Shown here piece by piece: positions 16,490-27,800 of a stretch of 64,000 nt of DNA (within the stretch, counting starts at the first letter, position 1; the number at the start of each line of letters is the position of its first letter). Position numbers and translations under genes: made by a program. Below the pieces are notes generated by a model, which was not told the DNA's origin, did no database searches, and saw only the letters and a program-made list of their open reading frames with translations. Source of the stretch: Pseudoalteromonas luteoviolacea (GTDB taxonomy: Bacteria > Pseudomonadota > Gammaproteobacteria > Enterobacterales > Alteromonadaceae); NCBI RefSeq assembly GCF_021654285.1, contig NZ_JAKFZS010000018.1, positions 1 to 64,000 on the forward strand, given 5' to 3'.

Positions 16490-17359
16490 ATGGACGAATT
16501 CAGTTTTGCACAGAAGCAGCGCTTAGCTTATATCGACTTTAAGCTCTATTTTACTGGGATGGTAACTCGCAGTGAAATAGTCAGTCATTTCGAATTAGGC
16601 CTTGCAGCAGCAACCAGAGATTTGAAGTTCTATAAAGACAATGCGCCTGAGAATATGGCGTATGACAACGTAGAAAAAAAATACTTCATCACAACGCAAT
16701 TCAAGCCCATATTTAAACATGATGCTCGCCGCACGCTTATTAAGTTAGCGAATAACATAAGTGATGGTTTTGATTCAATTGGTGATATTTCATTCCCTAT
16801 TGAATCACCAAGCCCGTTAAACGTACCTGATATTGATGTTATCGCTAAGCTATCTCAAGCGATTATCAACCATAAGCCTATTAGCGTTATATACACGTCT
16901 TTAAGCAGCGGTTCGGGTGCAAGGGAGTTAGTACCTCATTCAATAGTTGATAATGGCTTACGTTGGCATTTAAGAGCGTATGATCGCAAATCAAAGTCAT
17001 TCAGAGACTTCGTGTTAACTCGCATTACCAAAGTTACAATTCTCGTACAGATACCATCTCCTGAAGAAGATAAATTAGAAGATCATCAATGGATGCGCAT
17101 GGTGCCATTGCAGATTATTCCACACCCAAATAACGTTAAACATCCAACCGCCATAAAGCTCGATTTTGGTATGGAGAAAGGTATGTTAGAAGTAAATGTG
17201 CGTGCAGCAATGGCAGGATATTTATTAAGACGTTGGAACGTGGATTGTTCTGAAAGTGCTTCACTTTCAGGCCCTGAATATCAACTTTATTTACAGAATA
17301 TACAAACATTATATGGTGCGGAAAATCTAGCTATTGCACCGGGTTATCAGCAACATTAA
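16490..17359 (+). CDS. WYL-domain transcriptional regulator (BrxR/CapW-like)
   Basis: This 289-residue protein has an N-terminal winged helix (QKQRLAYIDFKLYFTGMVTRSEIVSHF, ~9-35), a central WYL domain (KPISVIYTSLSS at ~128, WHLRAYDRKSKSFRDFVLTRI at ~160-180) and a C-terminal WCX-like segment. This architecture is that of BrxR/CapW repressors, which head BREX, CBASS and restriction loci and are thought to derepress on a ligand signal. Here it is the first plus-strand gene before the type I restriction genes. It probably controls that operon. Confidence 0.8.
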   Translation: MDEFSFAQKQRLAYIDFKLYFTGMVTRSEIVSHFELGLAAATRDLKFYKDNAPENMAYDNVEKKYFITTQFKPIFKHDARRTLIKLANNISDGFDSIGDISFPIESPSPLNVPDIDVIAKLSQAIINHKPISVIYTSLSSGSGARELVPHSIVDNGLRWHLRAYDRKSKSFRDFVLTRITKVTILVQIPSPEEDKLEDHQWMRMVPLQIIPHPNNVKHPTAIKLDFGMEKGMLEVNVRAAMAGYLLRRWNVDCSESASLSGPEYQLYLQNIQTLYGAENLAIAPGYQQH

Positions 17360-17395
17360 AAACAAACTTAAATATATAAATTTGGGGAAGAAATC

Positions 17396-17572
17396 ATGGC
17401 AGAAATAGATATATCGGACGTATTAAACTTAGCCCTTAAAAATTTACCAAGCAAAGACATACAACAAGCGATGCTCGATGAAGTAAAACAACGTATGGAA
17501 AGTGGCGAGAGTGAAGAGCTCGCAATCCACAACGTTTTTAGCAATAACTCACCGCTTAACAAGGCACATTAG
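17396..17572 (+). CDS. Small protein (58 aa) between the WYL gene and hsdM
   Basis: This frame begins MAEIDISDVLNLALKNLPSK and ends NNSPLNKAH, with GGGGAAG well placed before the ATG. It is acidic and helical with no membrane segment. It sits 36 bp after the WYL gene and 27 bp before hsdM, in the same direction. Function unknown; the spacing favours a real small gene in the operon. Confidence 0.55.
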   Translation: MAEIDISDVLNLALKNLPSKDIQQAMLDEVKQRMESGESEELAIHNVFSNNSPLNKAH

Positions 17573-17599
17573 TGCTAATCAAATATTATTGGAATACAA

Positions 17600-20062
17600 A
17601 TGGATCACAGCGCACATAACAAACTTATCTCTTTTATCTGGTCAATTGCTGACGATTGCCTGCGTGACGTATACGTGCGTGGTAAATACCGTGACGTAAT
17701 TTTACCTATGGTGGTGTTACGCCGTTTAGATACCTTACTTGAGCCCACTAAAAAAGCGGTGCTTGATGAAGTTAAGTTTCAAGTTGAGGAAATGGAAGCC
17801 ACAGAGCTTGATGATGCGCCTTTAATTGATGCCGCAGGTTATGTGTTTTACAACACTTCTAAATGGACATTAACCAGCATTAAAGAAACCGCGACCAATA
17901 ACCGCCAAATCATTCTGGCAAATATTGAAGAATACCTAAACGGTTTTAGTGCCAACGTTAAAGAAATTATCGAATGCTTTAATCTTAAATCTCAATTTCA
18001 GCACATGGCAGGTAAAGACGTATTGCTTGATGTATTAGAGAAATTTGTGTCTCCGTATATCAACTTAACGCCTGACGAAGTTGAAGACCCCGAAGGTAAT
18101 AAATTACCCGCCTTAAGTAATTTAGGTATGGGTTATGTGTTTGAAGAGTTGATCCGAAAATTTAATGAAGATAACAACGAAGAGGCCGGTGAGCACTTTA
18201 CTCCACGTGAAGTAATTGAGTTAATGACTCACTTGGTGTTTGACCCAATAAAATCAGACTTACCGCTAACATTAACCTGTTACGACCCTGCTTGTGGTAG
18301 TGGCGGTATGCTTACCGAAACACAAAACTTTATTAATGAAAAGTACCCGAACGAGCACACCACACGCGATATTAATTTATACGGTAAAGAGATCAACGAC
18401 GAAACCTACGCTATTTGTAAGTCAGACATGATGATCAAAGGTAACGATCCTAAAAACATCAAAGTAGGCTCAACACTTTCTACTGATGAGTTTGCCGGCC
18501 AACGTTTTGATTTTTGTTTATCTAACCCGCCATACGGTAAAAGCTGGGCAAGTGAGCAAAAGCATATTAAGGAAGGCTCAGACGTTATCGATTCACGCTT
18601 TCAGGTTGTGCTAAAAGATTACTGGGGTAACTTACCGAAAGAAGGCTTTGTTGACGCCACACCACGTTCATCAGACGGCCAATTGTTGTTTTTGATGGAA
18701 ATGGTTAGCAAGATGAAATCTACCGCTACCAGCCCACTAGGCTCTCGTATAGCATCAGTTCATAACGGCTCTAGTTTATTTACCGGTGATGCAGGCTCGG
18801 GCGAAAGTAATATTCGCCGTTACATTATTGAAAACGATATGCTTGATGCCATAGTGCAGCTACCCAATAACTTGTTCTATAACACAGGTATCACTACCTA
18901 TATTTGGCTACTGAATAATAACAAGCCACAAGAGCGCAAAGGTAAGGTACAGCTTATTGATGCCAGTTTGTTATTTAAAAAGCTCCGTAAAAATTTAGGT
19001 AATAAAAACTGTGAGTTTTCACCTGAACATATTACTGAAATTACCCAAACGTATCTTGATGCTGCAAGTGTTGAGCGCCAACTAACGCAAGATAAAGATC
19101 CAACAGGCATTGCGGCCAAAGTATTTAATAATGACGACTTTGGTTATTACAAAGTAAACATTGAACGCCCAGACAGACGCAATGCTCAGTTTAAAGATGA
19201 ACTTATTGCACCGTTACGCTTTGATAAAGCCTTGCGTGAGCCAATGGAACATCTTTATGCGGAATATGGTGACAAGGTTTATCAAGCGGATTTTTTCACT
19301 GCTAACGATAAAGCACAAGAGAAAGAAGTTATTGCGTGGTGTGAAGATAACGATATTAACTTAAACGCTAAAGCGAAAGCGAAGCTACTTTCAACCGATA
19401 CTTGGCAAAACGGTAAGTTACTGGTTGAACTTGCTAACAAACTTGCCGAAACCATTACCAAAGAATATAACGATTACAATCTGTTTAAAGCCGATGCTGA
19501 AGCTCGCTTTAAAGCCGTTTCAGCTGATGTATTAGCCGACATTAAAGCAAACAAACGCAAAGCGTTTTACACCACTGTGGTTAATGCCATGAGTTGGTAC
19601 GACGAAAATGCGGAAAAAGTCATCAAAAAAGTGGTTAAGTTTAAGCAAGACAAACTTGATGAATTATTACATCACTTAGGCTGTGAACAAACTGAATTAG
19701 CAGACTTTGGCTATTATGCTGTTGAAGGTAAAAAGTTAGAGTTCACTACTTACGAGTCAAATTCTGATTTACGTGATGCTGAATCTGTACCGCTAACTTA
19801 TAACGAAGATAATGATAGCGATAACTCTGAAATTCACCAATATTACCTTGATGAAGTTAAACCGCATGTAAGCGAAGCCTGGATCAATTTAGACAGCACT
19901 AAAATTGGTTATGAAATCAGCTTTAATAAGTACTTTTACCAGCACAAGCCATTGCGAGCAATGGATGACGTAGCGACCGACATCATCACATTAGAGCAAA
20001 AAGCCGAAGGTTTAATTGCTGATATTCTTGGTGTTGATATTGCTAAAGTACATGGAGCGTAG
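17600..20062 (+). CDS. hsdM: Type I restriction-modification methyltransferase subunit
   Basis: This 820-residue N6-adenine DNA methyltransferase has the N-terminal HsdM helical domain, the SAM-binding motif DPACGSGGM (~229-237) and the catalytic NPPYGKSW (~307-314). An extended C-terminal region makes it longer than the classical ~500-residue HsdM. The GTG/ATG of hsdS overlaps its end, so the two are coupled. It modifies host DNA at the site set by HsdS and is needed for the restriction complex with HsdR. Confidence 0.95.
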   Translation: MDHSAHNKLISFIWSIADDCLRDVYVRGKYRDVILPMVVLRRLDTLLEPTKKAVLDEVKFQVEEMEATELDDAPLIDAAGYVFYNTSKWTLTSIKETATNNRQIILANIEEYLNGFSANVKEIIECFNLKSQFQHMAGKDVLLDVLEKFVSPYINLTPDEVEDPEGNKLPALSNLGMGYVFEELIRKFNEDNNEEAGEHFTPREVIELMTHLVFDPIKSDLPLTLTCYDPACGSGGMLTETQNFINEKYPNEHTTRDINLYGKEINDETYAICKSDMMIKGNDPKNIKVGSTLSTDEFAGQRFDFCLSNPPYGKSWASEQKHIKEGSDVIDSRFQVVLKDYWGNLPKEGFVDATPRSSDGQLLFLMEMVSKMKSTATSPLGSRIASVHNGSSLFTGDAGSGESNIRRYIIENDMLDAIVQLPNNLFYNTGITTYIWLLNNNKPQERKGKVQLIDASLLFKKLRKNLGNKNCEFSPEHITEITQTYLDAASVERQLTQDKDPTGIAAKVFNNDDFGYYKVNIERPDRRNAQFKDELIAPLRFDKALREPMEHLYAEYGDKVYQADFFTANDKAQEKEVIAWCEDNDINLNAKAKAKLLSTDTWQNGKLLVELANKLAETITKEYNDYNLFKADAEARFKAVSADVLADIKANKRKAFYTTVVNAMSWYDENAEKVIKKVVKFKQDKLDELLHHLGCEQTELADFGYYAVEGKKLEFTTYESNSDLRDAESVPLTYNEDNDSDNSEIHQYYLDEVKPHVSEAWINLDSTKIGYEISFNKYFYQHKPLRAMDDVATDIITLEQKAEGLIADILGVDIAKVHGA

Positions 20063-20064
20063 TG

Positions 20065-21411
20065 ATGGGTGAATTAACGACTATGCCTAAGTATGAGGCA
20101 TATAAAGACTCTGGCGTTGAATGGTTAGGTATTGTACCGGAACACTGGGATATATCTCCTTTATGTAGCAAAGCAACTCTTAAATCTATAACTAACAGAA
20201 ACGATGAAGAGTTACTTTCAGTTTATTTAGACAAGGGAGTCATTAGGTTTCAAGATGTTGAATCTAAAAGAACAAACGTTACCAGTCTAGATTTAAGTAA
20301 GTACCAGTTGGTCGAAATTGGCGATTTTGTTTTAAATAATCAGCAAGCTTGGCGGGGTTCTGTTGGGGTTTCTGACTATCAAGGAATTGTTAGTCCTGCA
20401 TATTTGATTCTAAAGCTAACGGAAGAAATTAATCCCAGATTTGGCAATTATTTTTTTCGTGATAGAAACATGGTTTCTCAATACCTTATTTGTTCTAAAG
20501 GTGTTGGAACAATTCAAAGGAATTTATACTGGCCTCAGCTTAAAAGAGTTCCTATTGCATTACCTTCATTCTCGGAACAAACCGCCATCGCCAACTTCCT
20601 CGATAAAAAAACAGCACAAATTGATGAAGCGATCGCGATTAAAGAAAAGCAAATTGAGCTGTTAAAAGAACGCAAGCAAATCATCATCCAACAAGCGGTT
20701 ACACAAGGCATCTCTTATGAAGGGAAGCCAGATGCACCAATGAAAGATTCAGGTGTCGATTGGATTGGTGAAATACCTGAGCATTGGGATATATCTAAAG
20801 TGAGGTATTTAGGTACTACTCAAAATGGTATCAGTGCAGGTGCTGAGTATTTCGGTTCAGGCTTTCCTTTTGTTAGCTATGGTGATGTGTATAAGAATAG
20901 AGAGTTACCTTCTAAAGTAAGTGGGTTGGCAAAATCTAGTACGAACGATAGGAAACAATATTCAATCCTTGAGAACGATATTTTATTCACAAGAACATCA
21001 GAAACTGCTGAAGAAATTGGTTTTGCCTCTATCTGCATGAAAACAATAAAGGATTCTACCTTTGCAGGTTTCTTAATTCGTTTTAGACCTACTAAAAGGT
21101 TATTTAAAGGCTTTTCAAAGTACTACTTTAACGCTGCCATGATGCGGGAATATTTTGTAAAAGAAATGAACCTTGTAATCAGAGCTTCACTAAGCCAAGA
21201 GTTATTAAAAAACCTTCCCGTACTTTTACCATCATTAGATGAACAGGAATTAATTTTTAATTACCTCGAAAATGAAACGAGCAAAATTGAAGATGCAATA
21301 GATATACAAATCCAACAAATCGAAAAGCTCAAAGAATACAAAACCACACTGATCAACAGTGCAGTAACAGGAAAAATTAAAGTACCTGAAGTGGACTCAG
21401 TAATTAACTAA
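20065..21411 (+). CDS. hsdS: Type I restriction specificity subunit
   Basis: These 448 residues contain two target-recognition domains, each opened by a repeated phrase (YKDSGVEWLGIVPEHWD near the start and MKDSGVDWIGEIPEHWD near residue 226). Each is closed by a conserved helical repeat (IANFLDKKTAQIDEAI and FNYLENETSKIEDAID). This internal duplication is characteristic of HsdS, which reads a bipartite sequence. I used the ATG at 20065; a GTG directly before it also fits the GGAG site. The recognition sequence cannot be predicted from the sequence alone. Confidence 0.94.
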   Translation: MGELTTMPKYEAYKDSGVEWLGIVPEHWDISPLCSKATLKSITNRNDEELLSVYLDKGVIRFQDVESKRTNVTSLDLSKYQLVEIGDFVLNNQQAWRGSVGVSDYQGIVSPAYLILKLTEEINPRFGNYFFRDRNMVSQYLICSKGVGTIQRNLYWPQLKRVPIALPSFSEQTAIANFLDKKTAQIDEAIAIKEKQIELLKERKQIIIQQAVTQGISYEGKPDAPMKDSGVDWIGEIPEHWDISKVRYLGTTQNGISAGAEYFGSGFPFVSYGDVYKNRELPSKVSGLAKSSTNDRKQYSILENDILFTRTSETAEEIGFASICMKTIKDSTFAGFLIRFRPTKRLFKGFSKYYFNAAMMREYFVKEMNLVIRASLSQELLKNLPVLLPSLDEQELIFNYLENETSKIEDAIDIQIQQIEKLKEYKTTLINSAVTGKIKVPEVDSVIN

Positions 21412-21423
21412 CAAGGAAGTGGT

Positions 21424-22884
21424 ATGTCGGTTGAAGTGGCAAGTTGTACCTTAGCGCAGTTATTCAGTAAACAAAGTATTGTCAGTGCTAATAACACTGA
21501 AATTCATGGCGAGTTAGCCATACCTGAATATCAGCGCCCATATCGTTGGACTGAAGCACAAATACAACGATTATTGCAAGATTTTAAAGACTATCAAATT
21601 GATGAGCGAAATCACTCTGATGGTGATAACTGCCCGTTTTATTTAGGCAGTATTATTTTGCATCAACAAGGTAACAAGCTAAACATTATTGATGGTCAGC
21701 AACGCTTAACAACCATGGCATTAATTGCCTATTTAACTGAAGAGTTTAAAGACTTATCACTTCGCTACAAAGCTCCAGAAAGTCAGCAGCAAATTAAACA
21801 TAATTTGGCCTGGCTAGCGGATAAAAAGTTACAGCTTAACGATATTAATTTTTCAACTATTCATATCACTTTAGTGGTGACAAATTCTGAAGATGAAGCT
21901 TATCGCTTCTTTGAAACACAAAATACCGGTGGCGTGCGCTTAAAAGGCCCAGATATTATCAAGGCGCACCATTTAAACGTAATAGATAAAAGCATGCCTA
22001 ATAAAACTCGCCATTATGCCGAGTTATGGGAAAGCTTGAATGATATTAACCCCATCATAAAACTACTGTTACGTGGCCGGTATTGGGAATATTTAAATCT
22101 ACGCAAAGATTTAAAAGACCCGTCAAGAAAAACTATGCCGTTTCATCAACAAGAACGTCTATTGGTTGATGCCGTTGTTGATGAGTTCTCCCCAAGTGCA
22201 ACTGGTGATGATGTAGCGTTTGGGCGAGTTACAAGAACCTATTTAGACAATGGTGGCGAAGCGTTAATGCAATCGCAAGTAGGTTACGAATTACGGCAAC
22301 CACTCAATAGCGGTGCCAATACCATTCGTTATCTTGAGTACTTCCAAGCATTAAGGCAGAAATACTTACTCAAAAATCATAACGATGAAACGCTTTTCGC
22401 GTTTGACGAATTATACCATGAGCTTGTTTGCAAACTTGATGGTTGTGCTTATTTGAAGCAGTTATTTGATGCAAGTTTATTGCTTTATATCAGCCAGTTT
22501 GGGCAGCAGCAATTAGACATAGCAGCGAAAAAGCTATTTAGGGTGGTTTATTCTCGTAGAGTATCAAACCAAGTTGCTGTAAAAGAAAAGTCGATCCCTG
22601 CCTTTTTAAAAGAAACTCCAGTGTTAGATTGGATAGCAAAAAGCTATACACCCGAGCAGTGTTTTGATTTGCTGGATGAGTTTGAACTTACCGTGAATGC
22701 TGATGGCATTATAGACGCTATTAAGTCGCCCACAGATCAAAAGTCGAGTACTAAACAAAACTTTATCAATAAAGTGATTAAAGCCTTTGGTTTAAACGTT
22801 GAGCGTGAAGCTACAAAAGCTGAATACGCTCAGGAGTTTGCGAGTAGCTTTAGCCAACACGTTATTTTATTAGGAGGTAAATAG
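21424..22884 (+). CDS. DUF262 protein (GmrSD-like), first copy
   Basis: This 486-residue protein has the DUF262 signature: IPEYQRPYRWTEAQIQ (~34-49) and IDGQQRLTTMALIAYL (~88-103), with FFETQNTGGVRLKGPDIIKAHHL further on. DUF262 is a ParB-like NTP-binding/nuclease fold found in the GmrS half of GmrSD type IV restriction enzymes and in DNA-phosphorothioate sensors. No HNH signature is visible at its C-terminus. It lies 12 bp after hsdS and 2 bp before the second DUF262 gene, so both are part of the restriction operon. Confidence 0.82.
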   Translation: MSVEVASCTLAQLFSKQSIVSANNTEIHGELAIPEYQRPYRWTEAQIQRLLQDFKDYQIDERNHSDGDNCPFYLGSIILHQQGNKLNIIDGQQRLTTMALIAYLTEEFKDLSLRYKAPESQQQIKHNLAWLADKKLQLNDINFSTIHITLVVTNSEDEAYRFFETQNTGGVRLKGPDIIKAHHLNVIDKSMPNKTRHYAELWESLNDINPIIKLLLRGRYWEYLNLRKDLKDPSRKTMPFHQQERLLVDAVVDEFSPSATGDDVAFGRVTRTYLDNGGEALMQSQVGYELRQPLNSGANTIRYLEYFQALRQKYLLKNHNDETLFAFDELYHELVCKLDGCAYLKQLFDASLLLYISQFGQQQLDIAAKKLFRVVYSRRVSNQVAVKEKSIPAFLKETPVLDWIAKSYTPEQCFDLLDEFELTVNADGIIDAIKSPTDQKSSTKQNFINKVIKAFGLNVEREATKAEYAQEFASSFSQHVILLGGK

Positions 22885-22886
22885 TT

Positions 22887-24881
22887 TTGGATATGTTAAC
22901 CGTACAAACAGAATTATTAACCTTAAGTAAAATTTTTGAAGGTGGGTATCAGTTTTCCATTCCTAGTTATCAACGCCCCTATGTTTGGTCTGATGATGAC
23001 GTATTATTGCTTTTTAATGATGTTAAAACCGCTTGTGAAAATGGTGATGAGCATTACTTTATTGGCACAGTGCTTTCTTCTAAATTACAAAGCAACACAG
23101 GTTTAGTTTACGAGTTAATTGATGGTCAGCAGCGCACGACTACATTAATGTTAATTGCCATTGCGTTTAAAGCCGCAGGTATTACATCAAGCCTCAATGA
23201 GTTAGCGGTTTATATGCCTGTAACTGGTAAGGCTATGCCTAGACTACAATTTGCTATTCGTGATCAGGTACAGCAGTTATTAGGAGGGCTTGCCGGGCTT
23301 AAAGGTTATGAGACACCATCGCAGGAAGTTATTGATAGTAACGAATACCTTAAACAAATAGGTATAGCTTTAAAGGTATTAAGTGAACACATAGAAGCAC
23401 TTGATAAAAATGAAGCCGAAAAATTAGGACAATATTTTTATAGTAGTGTTCAATGGGTAAACAACATAGTACCAGCGAAAATGGATTTGAACCGCTTATT
23501 TGCCACCATGAACACCGCAGGTGTTCAGCTAGAACAAGCAGACATTTTAAAAGCGAAATTGTTTAAGCATATTAAAACAGATAAAGCCCAATATGATGCC
23601 ATGTGGGTAGCTTGTGAGCATTTAGAAAACTACTTTGAGCGCAACGTGCGTAAGGTATTTCCTGATATTGATTGGAATAATATAGAGCCTCATGACTTAG
23701 CGGTGTTTAAAGCTAAAACTTTTTACCATCCAGAATCACAACAACAAAGTGATGATGAACGTGGTTATAGCATTGATGAATTAAGCCAAATGCTGGGAAG
23801 CGGTAAAGCACCTGATAGCGTAAAACAAAAAGCTTTTGAAACGTATGACTTAGATGTCGAAACCACTTATTGTCGATCAATTATTAAGTTTCCTTTATTT
23901 TTAATTCATGCTTACCGTGTTTTTTTAGCGTTAAACAATGAGTCAGATATTGAGCCAAGACTGCACAGCGATCGACTGCTAGAAATTTTTACCCCGCTTA
24001 TTGAGTCAAAAGAAGAAACTGTTAAAGCCTTCATTGAAATGCTGTGGCAAGTTCGTTATCAATTTGATGCATGGGTTGTTAAGTGGGTCGAGCGAGACTA
24101 CTCACCAGAGGCTCATCTAGGATTAACCTCTCAATCACCAAGTCAATCTAAAGGTAAACAATATATTAACCGTAGCCCCAAAGAGACTAATGCCTTGGCA
24201 CTTTTGCAAAGTGTTCGTAATTTTACCGGTGAGCGAAGTGCTCAATATTGGATCACACCGTTTATTGCAAGATTGATTAAAAAAGAGATAAGTCTTAAGC
24301 AAGGCAACAAAGCATTAAAGCAACTTGAAATAATCGATAATCTGATGTCGTTAGCGACATGTTCGCAAAAAAAGGCAAGTTTCAAGCAAGCTAATTTAAT
24401 AAAACCAAAAAGACTAAAGTGGGAAGAACAAAAAGAATATTTTACTGAAGCTAAAGGCACTGGTTTTGAGCATTACTGGTTTCAAAAGCTTGAGTATTTA
24501 CTGTGGAAAAAAATTGATAGTGCTCGCTCTAAACTAGAGACTGAAGAATTAAATAAGTTTACAAAGTTTCGTATTACCTCCAAAAATTCGGTAGAGCATG
24601 TTCATCCACAAAATGACGAGTACAAGAGCAAACTGGCTGGTGAAATATTAAATGCCTTTGGCAATCTTGTTTTACTTAGCCCTGGCGAAAACTCTTCATA
24701 TAGCAATCAAGACGTTGATAAAAAGCAAATTGACTTTGACCGTAAGCAACATTTTGATTCGTTAAAGCTAAGAGAAATGTTTATTCAAAAAAGCAATAAC
24801 AGTTGGGATCAGGAAGAAATTGAAGCGCATCAAAAGCGAATGCTAGATGTATTAGAAACGCATTATGGTGACAAGGAATAA
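22887..24881 (+). CDS. DUF262-DUF1524 protein (GmrSD-like nuclease), second copy
   Basis: This 664-residue protein has an N-terminal DUF262 domain (IPSYQRPYVWSDDDV, ~28-42; LIDGQQRTTTLMLI, ~76-89) and a C-terminal DUF1524 HNH-type nuclease part (VEHVHPQND, ~568; FGNLVLLSPGENSS, ~590-603). This is the usual GmrSD domain order. I keep the TTG start because AGGAGG is spaced 9 bases from it; an ATG two codons later is an alternative. Together with the first DUF262 protein it may restrict modified phage DNA, complementing the type I enzyme that restricts unmodified DNA (inference). Confidence 0.85.
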   Translation: MDMLTVQTELLTLSKIFEGGYQFSIPSYQRPYVWSDDDVLLLFNDVKTACENGDEHYFIGTVLSSKLQSNTGLVYELIDGQQRTTTLMLIAIAFKAAGITSSLNELAVYMPVTGKAMPRLQFAIRDQVQQLLGGLAGLKGYETPSQEVIDSNEYLKQIGIALKVLSEHIEALDKNEAEKLGQYFYSSVQWVNNIVPAKMDLNRLFATMNTAGVQLEQADILKAKLFKHIKTDKAQYDAMWVACEHLENYFERNVRKVFPDIDWNNIEPHDLAVFKAKTFYHPESQQQSDDERGYSIDELSQMLGSGKAPDSVKQKAFETYDLDVETTYCRSIIKFPLFLIHAYRVFLALNNESDIEPRLHSDRLLEIFTPLIESKEETVKAFIEMLWQVRYQFDAWVVKWVERDYSPEAHLGLTSQSPSQSKGKQYINRSPKETNALALLQSVRNFTGERSAQYWITPFIARLIKKEISLKQGNKALKQLEIIDNLMSLATCSQKKASFKQANLIKPKRLKWEEQKEYFTEAKGTGFEHYWFQKLEYLLWKKIDSARSKLETEELNKFTKFRITSKNSVEHVHPQNDEYKSKLAGEILNAFGNLVLLSPGENSSYSNQDVDKKQIDFDRKQHFDSLKLREMFIQKSNNSWDQEEIEAHQKRMLDVLETHYGDKE

Positions 24882-24883
24882 TT

Positions 24884-27800
24884 ATGGTTAGCCAAACAAA
24901 CGAACAAGCTTTAGAAGCGGCAATTGAAAAGCACTTAACTGGTACGTGTTTAGAAGATGTAAAAGCAGGAGTGCAGGAAGCTGCACCTGGCTATAACAAT
25001 GCTATGTATCAGCTAGGATATCCTTATGATTTCGATATGCATTATGCTATTGATACAAAGTTCTTTTGGTTGTTTCTACAAAACACCCAAGAGAAAGAGT
25101 TAGAAAAACTTAAGAAAAATAGCCCCAATGATTGGGAGCGTAAAGTACTTGAGCGTTTTGATAGACTGATCAAAAAGCATGGCATTTTGCATTTGCTTAA
25201 AAAAGGCTTGAGTGTTGAAGATGCGCATTTAAATCTGATGTATCCAGCGCCTCTAGCTAGCAGTAGTGACTCCGTTAAACAAAACTTTAATGCCAATATA
25301 TTCAGCTCAACTCGTCAATTAAGATATTCAAAAACCAATCCGTTACAAGAAATTGATATGGTGCTGTTTATTAATGGTATTCCGCTGATAACACTAGAGC
25401 TGAAAAATGCATGGACCGGCCAAAATGCTCGTTACCATGGTCAAAAACAGTACCGTAACGATAGAGATACCTCGCAGTCGTTATTGCAGTTTGGGCGCTG
25501 TTTAGTGCATATGGCGGTTGATACTGACGAAGTATATATGACCACCAAGTTAGCCGGGAAAAGTACCTTCTTTTTACCGTTTAACAAAGGTAATAATCAT
25601 GGTCAGGGTAATCCACCCAATAAGGATGGACATAAGACAAGTTACTTATGGGAAGAAGTCTTTAGTAAAGCCAGCCTAGCCAATATCATCCAGCACTTTG
25701 TTCGTTTAGATGGTAGTAGCAAAGATGACTTGAAGAAACGAACCTTATTCTTTCCACGTTATCACCAGATGGATGTTGTTCGCCGCTTAATTGATCACGC
25801 TTCAACTAACGGTGTTGGTCACACTTATTTAATTCAGCACTCAGCGGGTTCAGGTAAGTCGAACTCTATCACTTGGGCGGCTTATCAGTTAATAGAAACG
25901 TATCCAGTTAGTCCTGATATTCAAGGTAGCAAAGGTATAGAACAACCGTTATTTGACTCAGTTATTGTAGTTACTGATAGGCGATTACTTGATAAACAAC
26001 TTAGAGATAACATTAAAGAATTCTCTGAAGTTAAAAACATTGTTGCCCCTGCATTTAAATCATCAGAACTTAAATCAGCCTTGGAAAATGGTAAGAAAAT
26101 TATCATTACCACTATTCAAAAGTTCCCATTCATTATTGATGGCATTAGTGATTTAAGTGATAAACGTTTTGCGGTGATTATTGATGAGGCACATAGCTCT
26201 CAGTCAGGCTCTGCCCACGACAATATGAACAGAGCGATGGGGAAAACTGAAGTAGAGGAAGCTGAAGATGCGCAAGATAAAGTACTGCAAGCGATGCGCT
26301 CACGCAAGATGCGAGGTAATGCTTCATATTTAGCCTTTACTGCAACGCCTAAAAACAGCACCTTAGAAAAGTTTGGTCAAAAACAAGAAGACGGTAGTTT
26401 TAAGCCATTTCATTTATATTCAATGAAACAAGCCATTGAAGAAGGCTTTATTCTTGATGTTATTGCCAATTACACCACCTATAAAAGTTATTACGAGATA
26501 GAAAAGTCAATTCAAGATAACCCTGAATTTGATACTAAAAAGGCGCAAAAACGCTTACGTGCTTACGTTGAAACCAGCCAACAGACCATAGACACCAAAG
26601 CTGAAATTATGCTTGAACACTTTATTCCACAAGTAGTGAACGCCAAAAAGCTACGTGGTAAAGGCAAAGGTATGGTTGTTACTCAGAATATTGTTACAGC
26701 TATTCGTTATTACAAAGCCTTAAAACGAGTGATAGAAGCTCAAGGTAGCCCATTTAAAATAGCGATAGCATTTTCTGGCACCAAAGAAGTGGACGGCATT
26801 GAATATACTGAAGCGGAAATGAATGGCTTTGCTGAAAGTGAAACCAAGGATAAGTTCGATACCGATGAGTATCGCTTGTTGGTTGTTGCTAATAAATACC
26901 TAACGGGCTTTGATCAGCCAAAGCTCTGCTCTATGTACGTAGATAAAAAGTTAGCGAGCGTGCTTTGTGTACAAACATTATCACGCTTAAATCGCTCTGC
27001 ACCCAAGCTTGGTAAAAAGACAGAGGACTTATTTGTACTCGATTTCTTTAATAGTGTTGATGAAATAAAAACGGCATTTGACCCATTTTACACTTCAACG
27101 ACTTTATCTGAAGCAACCGATGTAAATGTATTACATGAGCTAAAAGACGCTATGGATGATATTGGCGTTTATGAATGGTACGAAGTTGAAGATTTTGTTA
27201 AACGCTATTTTGATAATGAAGATGCTCAAACTTTAAGCCCAATAATTGATACTGCGGCTAATCGATTTAATTTTGAGTTAGATCTAGAAGATGACGATAA
27301 AGTCGATTTTAAGATCAAAGCTAAACAATTTGTGAAGATTTACGGACAAATGGCTTCAATCATGCCTTATGAAATTGTTGTTTGGGAAAAGTTATTTTGG
27401 TTCCTTAAGTTCTTAATTCCAAAGTTAATCGTTAAAGATCCTGATTCAGAAAAGCTTGATGCATTATTAGATTCCGTTGATTTAAGCTCTTACGGCTTAC
27501 AGCGTGTAAAACTTAATTATGGCATAGGCTTAGATGATGATGAAACGGAATTAGAACCTCAAAACCCAAACCCTCGTGGTGCTCACGGCGGGGATGATGA
27601 AAAAGATCCACTAGACGAAATCATTAAAAACTTTAACGAAAGATGGTTTCAAGGTTGGAGTGCAACACCTGAAGAGCAGAAAGTTAAATTTATAAACATT
27701 GCTGAAAGTGTGAAAAATCACCCTGATTTTGAAGCTAAATACCAAAATAATCCTGATCCACATAACCGAGAATTAGCGTTTGAAAAAATGCTTAAAGAAG

